Of a DNA stretch of 64,000 bases, positions 31,501 to 43,197 are shown one piece after another. The stretch's first letter is position 1, and each line of letters begins with the position of its first letter. This DNA is from Strobilurus pachycystidiatus (lineage: Eukaryota; Basidiomycota; Agaricomycetes; Agaricales; Physalacriaceae). A program made the position numbers and the translations under genes. The notes below the pieces were generated by a model that did no database searches, had not been told where the DNA came from, and saw nothing but the letters and a program-made list of their open reading frames with translations. The stretch spans positions 1,178,001 through 1,242,000 of the forward strand of contig JAHLMK010000009.1 in the NCBI GenBank assembly GCA_019915135.1, read 5' to 3'.

Positions 31501-33238
31501 TCAAGGGTCTGGGAGATATGGTGCTAGATACATGGCTGGTAGTGTAGGGTATCGACTATGAGCTTCGTGAACAATAGCAGAGTAAACAGCGACACATGCG
31601 GTACAGTGAGATATGTGACGAGGCGAGTTGATACCAATGCCGATGGGCAACGGTGTATGGAAGTTAGAAATAGAAGGCAGGTAAATACGAAGTAAGCTAT
31701 CGTAAACAACAACCGTTTCATAGTTGTGAAACCGCTCGCACGGTTTAGGCAATACATGCATAAGGACAGAGTCTATCGAGACTGGCAACGGCCATACCTC
31801 CAACAGGGACAGAGCAATATTGATATTGGAAGCGCAAATTTCGAAGGCCAAAGAGGCAAGATCTGCAAATCTGGGAAACCGAATACGACGGGCAGTGATC
31901 GGAGAGACTGACGATACTACGAAGGAGGTGAATTGATGTGTAAGCAAGTAGTAGGGAGACTCACAAAGACGGAGTTGAATGGCTTGGAGCAGGGGGCATG
32001 ACTCCAGTAGCCTCACCAGAGCAGGGAATTGAAAGTCGTGAACGGAAACCCAAAGAACCGTCAGGACATCAACAAAGATGCGACAAGGGAAGTTCGTTTC
32101 CTCAGGCATTATAAAATCAATATCGCGGTGAAAAAGGGAGTTGCGATCCATAGAAGCAATGAGCTCCGAGGAAAAGTCTATGCAACCAGAGTCGCGCGAG
32201 GAGATGACTTCGTTAGAGGCTGAATGGGTGAAGTCGAGGTCCATGGAGGATATCGAGGCGGTAGGAGTACCAGCGCCAGCTTCATTAAAAGCCATAGTGT
32301 CGAGGCCGTGGACTGCAATCCATCGGTCGTACGCAAGACCGGAGGATTGGTAAAAGTTAGGAGGGAAGATCTAGAAATTGTTCCATGAGCAAGACGAGTG
32401 AACTGATACGAATGTGGAAACATACAATATTTCCGCCTTGAACGTTGTGTAGAATCAGATCCTCCAAACGGGACCAAGGGGCCAGAAGATTTTGCAGGCT
32501 GTGTTCCTCAAAAGAGACGGAGCAAATACGCAGGGACTTGATTTGCTTTGGAATGATGAAGGACGGAAAGATCGTCATGATGCTGGCATCTGGAGAGGAG
32601 AAGCCGAGAATCTCCACACGCTGAACGTTGGGAAGAAAATTTGACCACCAACAAGGGCGGTTCGGAGAGAAGGCCCAACGACAAAAGACGACTTTGCGGA
32701 CAGAGTTACGGAGTCGTTCACGAGACAGAAAGCAGGCGCAAGCAATCTCGCGCTGCCAAGTCATCGTACGAAGTTTTTCCATATCCGATGAGGTCATGGT
32801 AGACCAGGAGAGTAGAGGACCGTTCATGTAAATAGTGGAGAAAGACAAGCCATTTGTGACAGAAAACCATGCCTTGGACGAGGCGCGTAACTGGGCGTGA
32901 GTGTGTGGAAGGTCGACGAAGGAGGCGATCAATGTCTTTAACTCATTGGCCAGGTCATACAATAGACGGGTAGGATCAGGAGCCGATGAAGGAGGGAGAG
33001 GGTTGTCGGAAGGAGGGGGAGGGTCGTGTGGACGCAAAACAGCAATATACCGTTTGAGATCATGGGCTGTGTCTTTGATGGTCTCATCGCGATCCAAATA
33101 GAAGGGGTGATAGACTAAGAACTCATCAGTAAAAGGGGAGGGGGAGGGGGAAGCGAAGTGCGAACAATATTGAATGGAGGCGCACCGTTCGCGTATAATT
33201 TCCACCTGCATTGTATCGGAGTCAGATTCAGCATCCAT
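31501..33238 (-). CDS. F-box-like protein, paralogue of the 29-30.7 kb gene
   Basis: Starts MDAESDSDTMQVEIIRE and ends LAPYLPDP. One clear intron (about 32373-32427) joins LHNVQGGNI to IFPPNFYQSSGLAYDRW. A second possible 51-nt intron near 31921-31971 would be read through in frame if not spliced. LLYDLANELKTLIASFVDLP followed by HTHAQLRASSKAWFSVT is the F-box-like region; PNRPCWWSNFLPNVQRVEIL and EEHSLQNLLAPWSRLEDLIL are LRR-like blocks in the same order as in its neighbour. The two probably arose by tandem duplication and have diverged strongly, including extra N-terminal sequence here. A substrate-receptor role in SCF ligases is inferred from the family. Confidence 0.62.
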
Positions 33239-33773
33239 AGTTGAGGACAGAGCAGAGGAGGGAATGAGAGCAAGAACAGACGCTGCGGGAAGTTAAGAAG
33301 GAGTTCACGAACGTGATAACGTTGTATTTTAGCTTAATACACATAAGCCTGTCTCGGCTCCGAGGACTTTCAAGCAAAAGGAAAGGGACAAAGAGTCAGA
33401 ATGAGGAGATGATAATGTATTGACTGACAGTTACTACTGTAGGGAGAGAGAAAGGTGAGAGGAGAGGAGTGGCGGAGGTTGGATGGAAAGATGCTGCGAC
33501 ATGATCGAACAAGGATTTCGGAGTTAACCAAGGGCGACGGATGGTTATTGTAAAAAGACTGGGAAAGGATGATGCTATCAAACGAGGAGCGAACGACGAG
33601 TATTAGGAGAGTCCAAAAAATGTGACGGTGAAGGCAAGGGAGGAGGAAGAGGAGAGGAAAGTAACGGATAGGTAGGTGTCGGACAGATGATTACCTTATT
33701 GGGACTCAGGGTCATCAACGCGACCCTGTCTCACTGATGGCAACGTTAGTGTATACAACCGGAACACTTAGCA
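33239..33773. other. Upstream region of the second F-box gene
   Basis: Purine-rich, repetitive plus-strand composition (GAGGAGAGG, GGGAGGGGGAGG). No gene recognised; probably promoter and spacer of the minus-strand gene. Confidence 0.35.
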
Positions 33774-34216
33774 GTGTCCCGGAACCTGCGACAAAAAATG
33801 GGTAGACCCTGTGTGATTGGTGACTGGATTGCTAGGGCACGGAAATGGCCTTGGACTCCTCCTACCCAAAATGTGGAGTTGCTGAAGAAGGACTTTTTGG
33901 GGTGGTGGATATTTTTACAACCTGCCCAACACAGTAGAAGAGATTGGGAGGATGTGTTTGTTTTGATGAGAAGTAGAGAGCGGGGTGTTTTTTGCAAGAC
34001 GTTGAGGGCGCAAATGAGGAAGATTGGAGCCAGTTGAAAATACAGGAGATCAATGAGTTTGTAAACGTGGTAGTTGGACTTTTCTTCTGGCGCCATGCTA
34101 TAAGTGTGATGAAGATAAAGACAGGAGGTAATAGGACTAAGCAAGCATATCAGAGACAGATAGACAGTTGGGATTCATGTATCTTAGATGTTTCATTTGT
34201 TCTTAGTAGATTGTAA
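33774..34216 (+). pseudogene. Short relic related to the C-terminal domain of the 45.5-47.8 kb gene
   Basis: Two adjacent plus frames read RPCVIGDWIARARKWPW, LGWWIFLQPAQ, RDWEDVF and, after a frame change near 34037, VVVGLFFWRHAIS, DSWDSCILDVSFVLSRL. The same order (RPSSIQDWIQRARP, FWPWWALVQPTWR, CDWGKLR, AFLAWWGEA, FAVEDVVWALSSMV) closes the protein at 45490-47798. This domain is frequent in uncharacterised agaric proteins. Here it lacks a visible upstream part and is frameshifted. Confidence 0.55.
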
Positions 34217-35185
34217 ACATATTAGTGTTTTTCATTTTTTTTTTTTGTGGGAATGAGTAGCGCCTGTCAATTTATACCAAATGCCTACTTTAAAAAAATG
34301 CGCCACATTTTAAAATATACCCTCTCTTCATACTCCTCACTGTGAGAGAGGTCTGATTGGGCAAGGAGAACCACAGATCATTCCCAATAGATCATTGATC
34401 ATTTCTTTATTTCCCATCAATTTACCCAATTCCCCCCCCTCATTTCTCTACTTTTATACCTTTTTATAGGCGCCACAGAAGCTGCAATAACTTACCCTCC
34501 CCCTACAAATATATTTCACGCCAACTTCAGCTACCCCTACCTCAATCCCAAAATGTGCCACAATTCCATCCTGACCCCCACCCCCATCCATTCAGCCCCA
34601 TGAGGAGCCTACCCCACCCCTACCAGCTCACCGCATATTCAAACCTTACCCGTCACTCACCCCAAGCTCGCCCAACCTCCATTACCCCCCTCTCCTCATC
34701 TATCCCAATTGAGAAGCTGCTCCCGTCACCTACCCGCTCTTTCACAGCCATCCAATCTACCTGCCCGCCACCCAGTGATCAAGTAGGCGCTTCTCAGCCC
34801 CTTCCTCGCCTCTCTACCCCAAAAGCCCTGCCATTTTATCCTCCTGCCAATTGGCACACTGGACGCATCATCTATGTGTGCCAATTGGCACACCTCATAC
34901 ATGAGACAAGCAGGTATAGGTGCAACTTCATCCCCGCTCAGGCTTCTTCCGTCTCTGCCGAGTTCCTGTTCTCTGGGAGCTCTCAGACAGCTGACGACCA
35001 ATGTGTCTGCCTCAGTGCACAGATTTTTGAGGAGCTGCAGATTTCCAAGGACTAGTGAAAGCGTGATGTTGTGGATAACGCCCTGCAAAATCAGAACCAA
35101 GTCGAGGAATATCTGGATATGATTGCATTTCAGGATCTTGCAGTGGAGGATGAGCGCAAGGCCAAATTTGATAAATGCCTGAGGA
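34217..35185 (+). pseudogene. Gene relic into which the LINE inserted
   Basis: A Pro/Ser/Thr-rich plus frame (34555-35055) is followed by EEYLDMIAFQDLAVEDERKA and KFDKCLRIV, which reads into the LINE target duplication. Beyond the LINE, at 40501, the same frame continues as QPCIEFVQLDLLYAHTCHRE. The pre-insertion locus therefore had a longer open frame. No family recognised. The first ~300 bp are A/T-rich and non-coding. Confidence 0.35.
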
Positions 35186-35200
35186 TAGTTTAGCCATGTA
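35186..35200. repeat. 5' target-site duplication of LINE copy 2
   Basis: TAGTTTAGCCATGTA here matches TAGTTCAGCCATGTA at 40501-40515 at 14 of 15 positions and brackets the LINE. The one difference turns CAG into TAG in the host frame. Confidence 0.85.
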
Positions 35201-35205
35201 CCAAC

Positions 35206-38200
35206 ATACTAGGAACAGACACAAATGTTGTTGAAGAGGCCATAGACCGATTCCCGCCCCATGAAGACGACGCTAGACCAGTCGACGCCCTCCGTGATCT
35301 GAAACAAGTATTCAATCTCCACGACGGGTGGCGGGGTGCAAACCCACAGGAGAAAGCATACACATACCAGCAAGGCAGCATACAGTCGAGGCTAGACAGA
35401 ATATACGCCACGACTGACATCCTTGCAGCAGCGAGAGCATGGGAGATCGAGAAAATGCCCAACAATCTCTCCGACCACAACATGGTCACAGTAGAAATTA
35501 CGAACCCAGAAATGCCGAACCTGGGGAATGGAAAATGGACGTGCCCGCACCACATCCTGGACAACCGTCGATTCCTCCAGACAGCAGAAAAAGAAGGTGC
35601 TGGCAACCTGGCGAGGATAGAACTTCTCATGAAACAGACGCCAAAAGACATGGACGTCCAGCGAATACATGAAGCCTGGAAGAGTAAAATGGTCAAGTCA
35701 GCAAAATTGATTGCATCCCAAACACGCCCAAAGAGGGAGGAGGCAATGAGGAAACTAGAAGAGAGGCTGACCAAAATAGCAAACACAGATAACTACGGCG
35801 GAGATGAGGAACATCAACAACGAGATCTCACAGAGACAAACAAGTACATTTGGCAAATGAAGGCGGACAGACTGGAAGACGACCAGCTGGTCGCTGCAGC
35901 TAACTTCAGGCTGTTCAGGGAAACAAACAGCAAATATTGGACAGCGATGAACAATCCCAGACGTCCGTGGGATACCATCATGAAACTAGCAATCCCCGGG
36001 ACAGAACCAAGAAGATACGAGCGACACTCAAAGCGCATGGCAAAGATAGGTCGAGACTACCATGACAAACAGCAGTCCAAGGACCGAGAACAGGATATCG
36101 ATAAGAAACAAGAACTGACTGACAAACTCCTAGAGAAACTTAGAACCAAGCTGGGCCAGAGCAATAAGCAAAAACTAGCTCTGTGAATAACCAAAGACCA
36201 AATCCGCCTGGCCCTAAGGAAGGTAAAGAACCAGTCAGCGGCTGGTTTTGATGGACTCCTATACGAGTTTTGGAAAAAGCTCAAACAACGCTTTGAAGAC
36301 AAGAAGAAACTGGGGCAGGACGGATTCGACGTGATACAAATGCTCACCCTGGTATTCAACAACATTGAAGAGAATGGACTCGTTGAGGGCTCAAAGTTTT
36401 CCGAAGGGTGGATGTGCCCCATATTCAAAAAGAAAGACGTTCGAGAAATAGCCAACTATCGTCCAATCACTCTACTAAACACGGACTACAAAATTTTCAT
36501 CAAAGAACTATCAGTCAAACTCGCGGAAGAGGCACCGGACATCATAAACAATGACCAGACAAGCTTTGTGAAGGGGAGAAGCATATTCAACCCAATCAAA
36601 CTAACAAATCTCGTACTCACGTACGCGGAAGCAGCCAAAGTTAACGGTGTAATCATTGCTCTAGACCAAGAAAAGGTGTACAACAAGATAGACCACGATT
36701 ACTTATGGCAGACATTACGGGCTTTCAACCTCCCAGACAAATTCATCAACACGGTGAAGGCACTCTATTCAAACGCACACACAACAGTTATTATCAACGG
36801 AGAGAAGAGCACCCCTTTTCAAGTAACCAGGGGGGTCCGACAAGGCGACCCTCTCTCCTGCCTCTTCTTTGACCTCGCCATTGAGCCCCTAGCCGAAGCA
36901 ATACGCTCTTCACTACTGCAAGGGTATAAAGTGCCCGGAGTGAATAGAACATTGAAACTCACCCTCTTCGCAGATGACACGACAGTATACCTGTCCGAAA
37001 ATGACAAGTTCAGCGATCTCCAGGATATACTGGAACGATGGTGCAAGGCAGTCGGAGCGAAGTTCAATATTGAAAAGACCGTTGTAATCCCGATAAGAAC
37101 TGCGGAGTATAGGCAGAAAGTCCTACTAACCAGGAAGATGAATGACGCCTACGAACAGATCCCAGAGGGTACCAAAATAGCCAAAGACGAAACAACGGCA
37201 AGATCACTGGGAAGCCAAATGGGGAATCACTTCAATGCTGAAGAAATATGGACGACAAACATAGAGAAAGTCCAGGCCAGACTAACACAATGAAACAAGA
37301 GCCATCCAACGATGGATGGTCGAGTACAGATAAATTGTATGTTCCAAGGAGGAATAACACAGTTCCTCACCGCCGCGCAGGGCATGCCGGACCCGGTGCG
37401 CAAATAACTGGAAAAGTTAGCCAGGACTTTTGTATGGGACTCGGAATCCACGCCGACGGTCAACATGCCAACATTGACGCAACCCATTGAGAAAGGAGGA
37501 AAGAACATGCTGGACCTCACGGCAAGAAACAAAGCCATCGCACTAGTTCACCTCCGAAACTACCTGAAACTAGACAAAGATCGCCCAATCTGGGCATTCT
37601 TTGCTGACTGGATCCTGCAAGATGCGGTAGCAAATAGTAATAAAGTGAAGTACGAAAACGGAACGCGAAGGAACACATACCTGCAGACATGGAATACTGG
37701 GAAGAATAAGAAAGATCTCCTGAGGGATATAGAGGAGATGCTCAAGGTGGGACGCAAATACAATGTCCATCCTGAGGCCATACATCCCACAATGACAGTG
37801 ATACTGGAAATGCCGGTATGGCACCACTTCACCTTCCAAGGCAAGAGGCAATACAGCAACCAAGCTGTGAGCAGATGCCTGAGACGCACCCATCACGTCG
37901 AGACTGTAAGAGACACGTATAACGTTGACACGAGGAATAGGACGCAAAGCGACACGCACCATGATCATCCGGACTGCCCATGCAGAGCCTGCAACAGTGA
38001 TAGGAGGCAATTGGGATGTCCATACCCGAACCGATGTGCAAAACAAGCCCGTCGGCTCCTTCAAGACCTAAGCCCTGAATGGAATCCTCTATGGCAATCA
38101 CAAACCAAAGAAGATGACGCCGGAGTCCAAGACAACCAAGAGGAAGTCACAGAGAGCGCCGAGACAACCTTCATTGGCTCATACCCGACGAGCGGAGTGA

Positions 38201-40328
38201 GAGACATCTTCCGAGTCTTCGGCAACCCAATACCACGTCTAGGGAAGATCCAAGCCAAAATAAGTACGCAACCGAGACGAGAGATGGAGCAAACAACCAG
38301 AAGCACACAACCAGCCCTAGGAAGAGACCAGGCACAAAACACGCCAGGCCAAACGGTCTGCATAATGGCTACGTCGACGAACAAAAATGAAAGTGAGGAA
38401 ATAGTGGGCGCAGGAACCGAATGCAATACGAGCAAGAATGGCAAACAAGACATGCGGGCAAAGTAGCAGCTGCACTGCACGTAGTTCAAAGAGCACCAAA
38501 GAACGTTCATTTGACAATTATCTTGCAAACAAACAAACTCCAAGACATGATCACGAGGAAACTGGAGACAAACCAGTCAGACGACTAGGAAGAAGTAAGA
38601 GAAGCCGCACTGTACAAGGCCCTCGTAGCTGAACTGCGCCAATGCACAGCAAGAACAAGTTTCCGGAGGCCAGACCCCGAGGTCCACACAAACCTGATGG
38701 CGCGGGCTGAGCAGCGTGCAAGAGAGGCAGTAAATAAGCTGCCACGACAACTGGACACCTCCATTAAGAAGATAGCAGACCAATCAGGAATACGGCTAAG
38801 TAACATAACACAGGCATCAGCGTACCGGATCATAAAACAAAGAGACACGCCGGAAATACGGCGAGCGGCACTCATACGACTGAATCAAGCACGATGGTCG
38901 GTCAAGGAAGAGGAAGGCTACCTGCCAAGAGATGAGCACCTCTGGAAGGCCATCCAACATGTTGACCTAAGTAAGAAGGTTAGGAACTTCTACTGGAAGG
39001 TGATGCAAGACTTTAGGGTTTTAAAGTCCAGTCCATGTGGACCGGTAAGACCGGTGAACTGGACCGGACTGGACCGGTCACATGACCAGTTCAACATGGA
39101 CCGGTCCTACCAGTCCTACCAGTCCCGGTCCTAGGTCCAGAGCTCAACCCAGATTTATTAGGACTGGTAAAGACTGGTCTAGGACCGGTTTGGACCGGTC
39201 TATTCAGGGTTCAGTTAGGACCAGTCAAATATCCCTCAAAAGGGTTGTTATATATGAGTTCATGGTAAACTTACCTTGACTTAACCGGTCCAATGGTAAA
39301 CTTACCCTCATTGAGGCGTTCCTATGGTAAACTTTCCATGACTTATATACTCATATGGTACATTTAGCTGCACATACTCTCTTACATTTGAAAATGTCAT
39401 CTTGTTGTGGCTAAAACATATTATACAAGCTTCACTAATCATTCATTTCACTGTCATTGACTATATGATCTATCTGGTAAACTTATATGATGGTAAACTT
39501 ACTCAAAAATGTGCAGAAATATAAATTTAGGCTCGTGATCCTTTAGACCGGTCCTGGACCGGTTTAGGACTGCAGACCGGACTGATTAGGACCAGTTTTT
39601 GCGGTCCTAATCAGTCCAGTCCTAGGTCCAGCCAGATTTGGAAATTTTCTGGACCGGTCCAGTCCCCAGTCCATGACCTCAGAGGTCAAAAGACCGGACC
39701 GGACCGGACTTTTAAACCCTAGATGCAAGGCGCCTACAAACTCGGAAACTACTGGGACGGGAAAGAAGGATATGAGGACAGGGTCCTATGCCCGGAATGC
39801 GGAGAAGTGGAGACGATGGACCACATCCTCCTCGAATGTAAAATCCCCGGACAAAAAACAATCTGGAAACTTACAAGATCACTGTTGGAAAAGAAAGGTG
39901 TAGTGTGGCCCCGGGATATGAATGTCGGGACGATCTTGACATGCGCCCTTTGCCGGAATATGACGGCAGGAAAGAAAAGACGCCGAGGAGCGGATTGGCT
40001 ATTCACACCACTGATCGGAGAAGCGGCCCAACTTATATGGGTAATCCGATGCGACCGCCGAATCGAACGAAAGGACAACCCGGAGAAATGGCTCCCGGAG
40101 AAGGCAATTCATAATAGATGGATGGCGATGGTAAACTCAATACTGACATTAGACTACGTGATAGCTAAACGTTTCCGGAACAAACAAATTACTCCAAAAC
40201 TGGTAGCAGAAACTTGGAGCTCAACCCTCGAGAACGAAAGCTCCCTACACAAAGAATGGCTCGACTCAAATAGAGTCAAACAGTCCGAGGTTTTAGTGAG
40301 TGTGGAGGGGACACGCGGTGGCGCGTGA
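35206..40328 (+). pseudogene. LINE polyprotein: APE C-terminus, reverse transcriptase, RNase H-like, zf-RVT
   Basis: Order of domains: endonuclease end (SRLDRIYAT, NNLSDHNMVTVEI with the SDH motif); a charged linker; RT with FDGLLYEFWK, PIFKKKDVREIANYRPITLL, LDQEKVYNKIDH (motif A, catalytic Asp kept, usual A-Y-D changed to V-Y-N), GVRQGDPLSCLFFDLAIEPL and LFADDTTVYLS (catalytic FADD); RNase H-like remnant near 38370-38700; and CPECGEVETMDHILLEC (zf-RVT, about 39788-39840). In-frame stops at 36184-36186 (TGA), 37291-37293 (TGA) and 37405-37407 (TAA), frameshifts near 38430-38700 and the transposon insertion make it inactive. Confidence 0.88.
39014..39721 (-). mobile_element. hAT-like non-autonomous element (family A, copy 2) in LINE copy 2
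   Basis: 708-bp element, TAGGGTTTTAAAGTCC to GGACTTTTAAACCCTA, inverted relative to the copy at 4563-5269. The 8-bp duplication GATGCAAG occurs at 39002-39009 and 39722-39729; four extra bases (ACTT) separate the left copy from the terminus. LINE copy 1 reads ATGCAAGGCGC uninterrupted at the same place, giving the empty site directly. Termini are rich in ACCGG/CCGGT. Confidence 0.92.
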
Positions 40329-40357
40329 ACAATCAACTTCCTTCCAAGTCTCACACT

Positions 40358-40373
40358 ACCCGCTAAAGCGGGT
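40358..40373 (+). other. LINE 3'-UTR stem-loop (copy 2)
   Basis: Same ACCCGCTAAAGCGGGT hairpin as at 1349-1364. Confidence 0.55.
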
Positions 40374-40500
40374 GTACATTAGTGTATTTCCTCGGCGGCA
40401 AAGTAGGGGCAAGGTTCGGCCTCTAGACAAGTGCGATGTTGATACAAAGCTCAGTCCTCCGTGTTGACGTCCTTTCCTGCGCTAAACCAAAAAAAAAAAA

Positions 40501-40515
40501 TAGTTCAGCCATGTA
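40501..40515. repeat. 3' target-site duplication of LINE copy 2
   Basis: TAGTTCAGCCATGTA directly after the poly(A); keeps a Gln codon (CAG, 40506-40508) where the 5' copy has TAG. Confidence 0.85.
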
Positions 40516-40589
40516 TTGAATTTGTGCAATTAGATCTGTTATATGCCCACACCTGCCACCGTGAATAAACACAGATTCCTGAAAGTAAT

Positions 40590-42587
40590 TGTTAGGACCT
40601 GAGCCCGCACTCTCACGTGCTCAAGCTCATACAGCGCCACACAGCAACTGCACACCTCCGTATGTGAATCCCATGTCCCAAAGTCGTCCTCGGGGTGGAG
40701 GCCAGGAGATCTCCTAGGCACTCTGCCTAGCGAGACTCCTGTTCAGGTTGTCTAGCCGTCGTCTTGCTCAACGGTAGACCCATTGTGTTGTTGTGGATCC
40801 TATTCACCTGCGCCACTCATTACACTCCATTGGAGCAGCGCTACACAAGCGGGGATCAATGTCTAGCACCCTCAGTGCATAGACAGCAATCCAACAGTGA
40901 CTGCACCATTGCCTCGTCCTCGACGAGAGCAAACGTACAACCAGTGTCCGAGAGATCCATCCATCTTCATCCCTGACCCACTCAACAGAGATCCCCACGG
41001 GATACCATTAATGAGAGTGAGCGTCCAGTTGCATGGCATGTCGACGGCGTACTCAGTGACGCAAGGACAATCCTGTGGCAAAAGGATAGTGGAGAGGGAG
41101 GAGAGGACGACAAGTAAGAGTACGATTCAGCAAAGAGTGAAGCGTACAATGAGAGAGGGCCTCTTAGAGAGCAATTCCCCAATGGCAGAGGCAAGATGCC
41201 AAAGGGTACTGCAAAGGAATGTACAATAGCGCAGATGCAATAATGTCCAGCTCTGAAGTACATAGGTGAATGTACTTCGACTTATATACCATTCTAGTGT
41301 CCCAAATTGGTTACTGACTGAGTCAGAGCTCCCACTGTGTCGGATGCGATGGAAGACACTTAATCCACTGTTTCAAGGGGCGGGGCGCCCGATCGGCGGG
41401 CTGCCATTGGTCGGGAGGGCGGGAATGGCGGGAGCATGCGCTCATGCGCCTAAGTATAGACTTAGCTCGAGTCATAGGCTGCCAAGAAGTTCCTGGGATG
41501 ACTCCAGAGACTCCTGAATGAGTCAGAGCGGGTAAAGGGCGGGATCCCGCCGCTCCACATGCTGCAGCAACTCCTGAGTGAGTCAGAGCGCCCAATGCGG
41601 CGGGATGACGTTCTGGAGGCGCCCTGAACCTTCTGGGATAAGGACCTCCATGAGTATCAAGAGTCAAGAGTATACTCGCATACTTGACTCGTCATAATAC
41701 TCATGAGTATGACTCGTTCTGATCCGCGGATCAAGACGAGTCAAGTCAAAGATGGGTCGCGAGTATGAGTTTTGGAGACATCAATTTTCATAATAGGTGT
41801 ATCATCATATATTCCTTGAGTAAATGAATGTTTTGTGAATCCTCTATATATATTTAATCAATAACTTCTATATGATAGTCATTCATTATATAAATGGAAT
41901 GATATACACTTGAAAAGCAAGAGTATCCGTGAGTATTGACCCGTTAAACCCGTACTCGTCTTGATCCGTACCCGTATGAGTCAAGTCAAAGAAGAGTCAC
42001 GAGTATTGGTTTTGAAGCATGAGTACTCGTGTCACGGGTCAAGAGTATACTCGAGTATTGACTCGTGGAGGTCCTTATTCTGGGACCTTCTCCAAGGTTC
42101 TACAACCTTCTCCTGCGGTCCAGAGACTCTTCAAGCGTTGAGTGTTAGTGTTGTGACTTCTCCTTCAATAGATATACCTCTAGATGACTCCACGAGTCTT
42201 TAGAGCGATTCCTGGTAGTGGTACCTTGTGTGTGCTTCCTTCTTGAGTGCTGTAGCTGTTCCTGAGTGTTGTGGCCATTACAACAATGTGTGCAATGGTC
42301 TGAGAAGTGATCTAAGACCAAGAGAAGCTACTGTCATGCTGTGACAAGTACCGGTTCCCTGGTGTTCACATTGATCCACTATGAGAGTATGCACAGATGC
42401 TCCCGGAGCTCCTGAAGCGTCTAGACTCTGTCATCATCCTACTTTACTTTCCGGTAGAGCTTCTGTGGCATGGAAGATAGATCATAGATGTGTGTGCAGC
42501 CATAGCGAGCCAGAGTTGTGGTTGTGGCAATGAGCCGTGCGGCTGTGTAGATGAGACAAGTGATCTGCCTGGAGACGCATTATGACA
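40590..42587. mobile_element. Solo LTR with nested hAT-like element
   Basis: Starts TGTTAGGACCTGAGCCCGC and ends GCATTATGACA, flanked by GTAAT on both sides (40585-40589, 42588-42592). Without the nested element it is about 1.55 kb. The ends resemble the LTRs at 10604/14210 (TGTTACGACCTGACCCCGC ... CATCATGACA), so it belongs to a related family. No internal region remains, consistent with LTR-LTR recombination. Confidence 0.85.
41639..42077. mobile_element. hAT-like non-autonomous element (family C) inside the solo LTR
   Basis: 439 bp with terminal inverted repeats TAAGGACCTCCATGAGT / ACTCGTGGAGGTCCTTA and a perfect 8-bp duplication TTCTGGGA (41631-41638, 42078-42085). Subterminal regions hold many GAGTAT/GAGTACTC and GACTCG words, as in the hAT fragment at 62465. 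Centre A/T-rich, no coding. Confidence 0.9.
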
Positions 42588-42592
42588 GTAAT

Positions 42593-43178
42593 CTGATAAG
42601 CTTCCCATGTGAGCAATTGAAGAGATAAAAATGTTTCTACTGCTATAATGATTGTTACTCACATAAAAAATAAAGCTCCATATAAGCTTGATTAAATTTT
42701 TATTCAGAGAGAATGAAATGGAAACCTGAAAAAGCTCATATGTTAGTGCATCCGCATTAATTGATGTAAGGTAATGCCTCAAAAGCTAGATTGACTAATG
42801 CATAATCCTATCATGCACATATACCCGTTCTCGTGGGTTCAAACGTGTGATTACACTACCTAGTGTAGTTGTAGACCATCCTCCAATGACCATACAACTT
42901 TGATGGTTTACTGACAGAGGATACATATGCAATGGCAAACTTACCAAGATTAACTGAGCATTGTCCCACTCCTTCTCATCTGAGCATTAGAGTAATTACA
43001 CATATTTTAAGTGTATGTGGAACTTTCAATACATATTATTGCATAGATTTGATACTGATTCTTTTTGGCTGCGTGGCAAGAATGTAGATAGATGTTGAAT
43101 GAGCATGGTAAACCTACCCTCGCAGTCAAATGGCTTATATAAGCCATGATGAGATAATCGATCAAATGCAAATAGCAC
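42593..43178. other. A/T-rich spacer with the recurrent GGTAAACTTACC word
   Basis: No gene. Contains AATGGCAAACTTACC (42931) and CATGGTAAACCTACC (43104), variants of a word dispersed through the window. A PyPu-rich leader precedes the ATG at 43198. Confidence 0.45.
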
Positions 43179-43197
43179 TTGCTCTGGACCATCATGA

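Larger units (their letters stand above)
35201..40500 (+). mobile_element. 5'-truncated LINE retrotransposon, copy 2, with poly(A) tail
   Basis: Begins inside the endonuclease domain, as expected from incomplete reverse transcription, and ends in 12 A's (40489-40500). It is flanked by a 15-bp target duplication. It carries endonuclease C-terminus, RT, RNase H-like and zinc-binding regions. A hAT-like element (39014-39721) splits it. Compared with copy 1, it has an extra ~87 bases between GGGGCAAG (40413) and the poly(A), either the true 3'-UTR end or a 3' transduction. Confidence 0.92.

Noticed and set aside
34417..35055. Proline-rich secreted protein
   Set aside because: No signal peptide and strong C-rich composition bias; it is more likely part of a decayed gene into which the LINE inserted.
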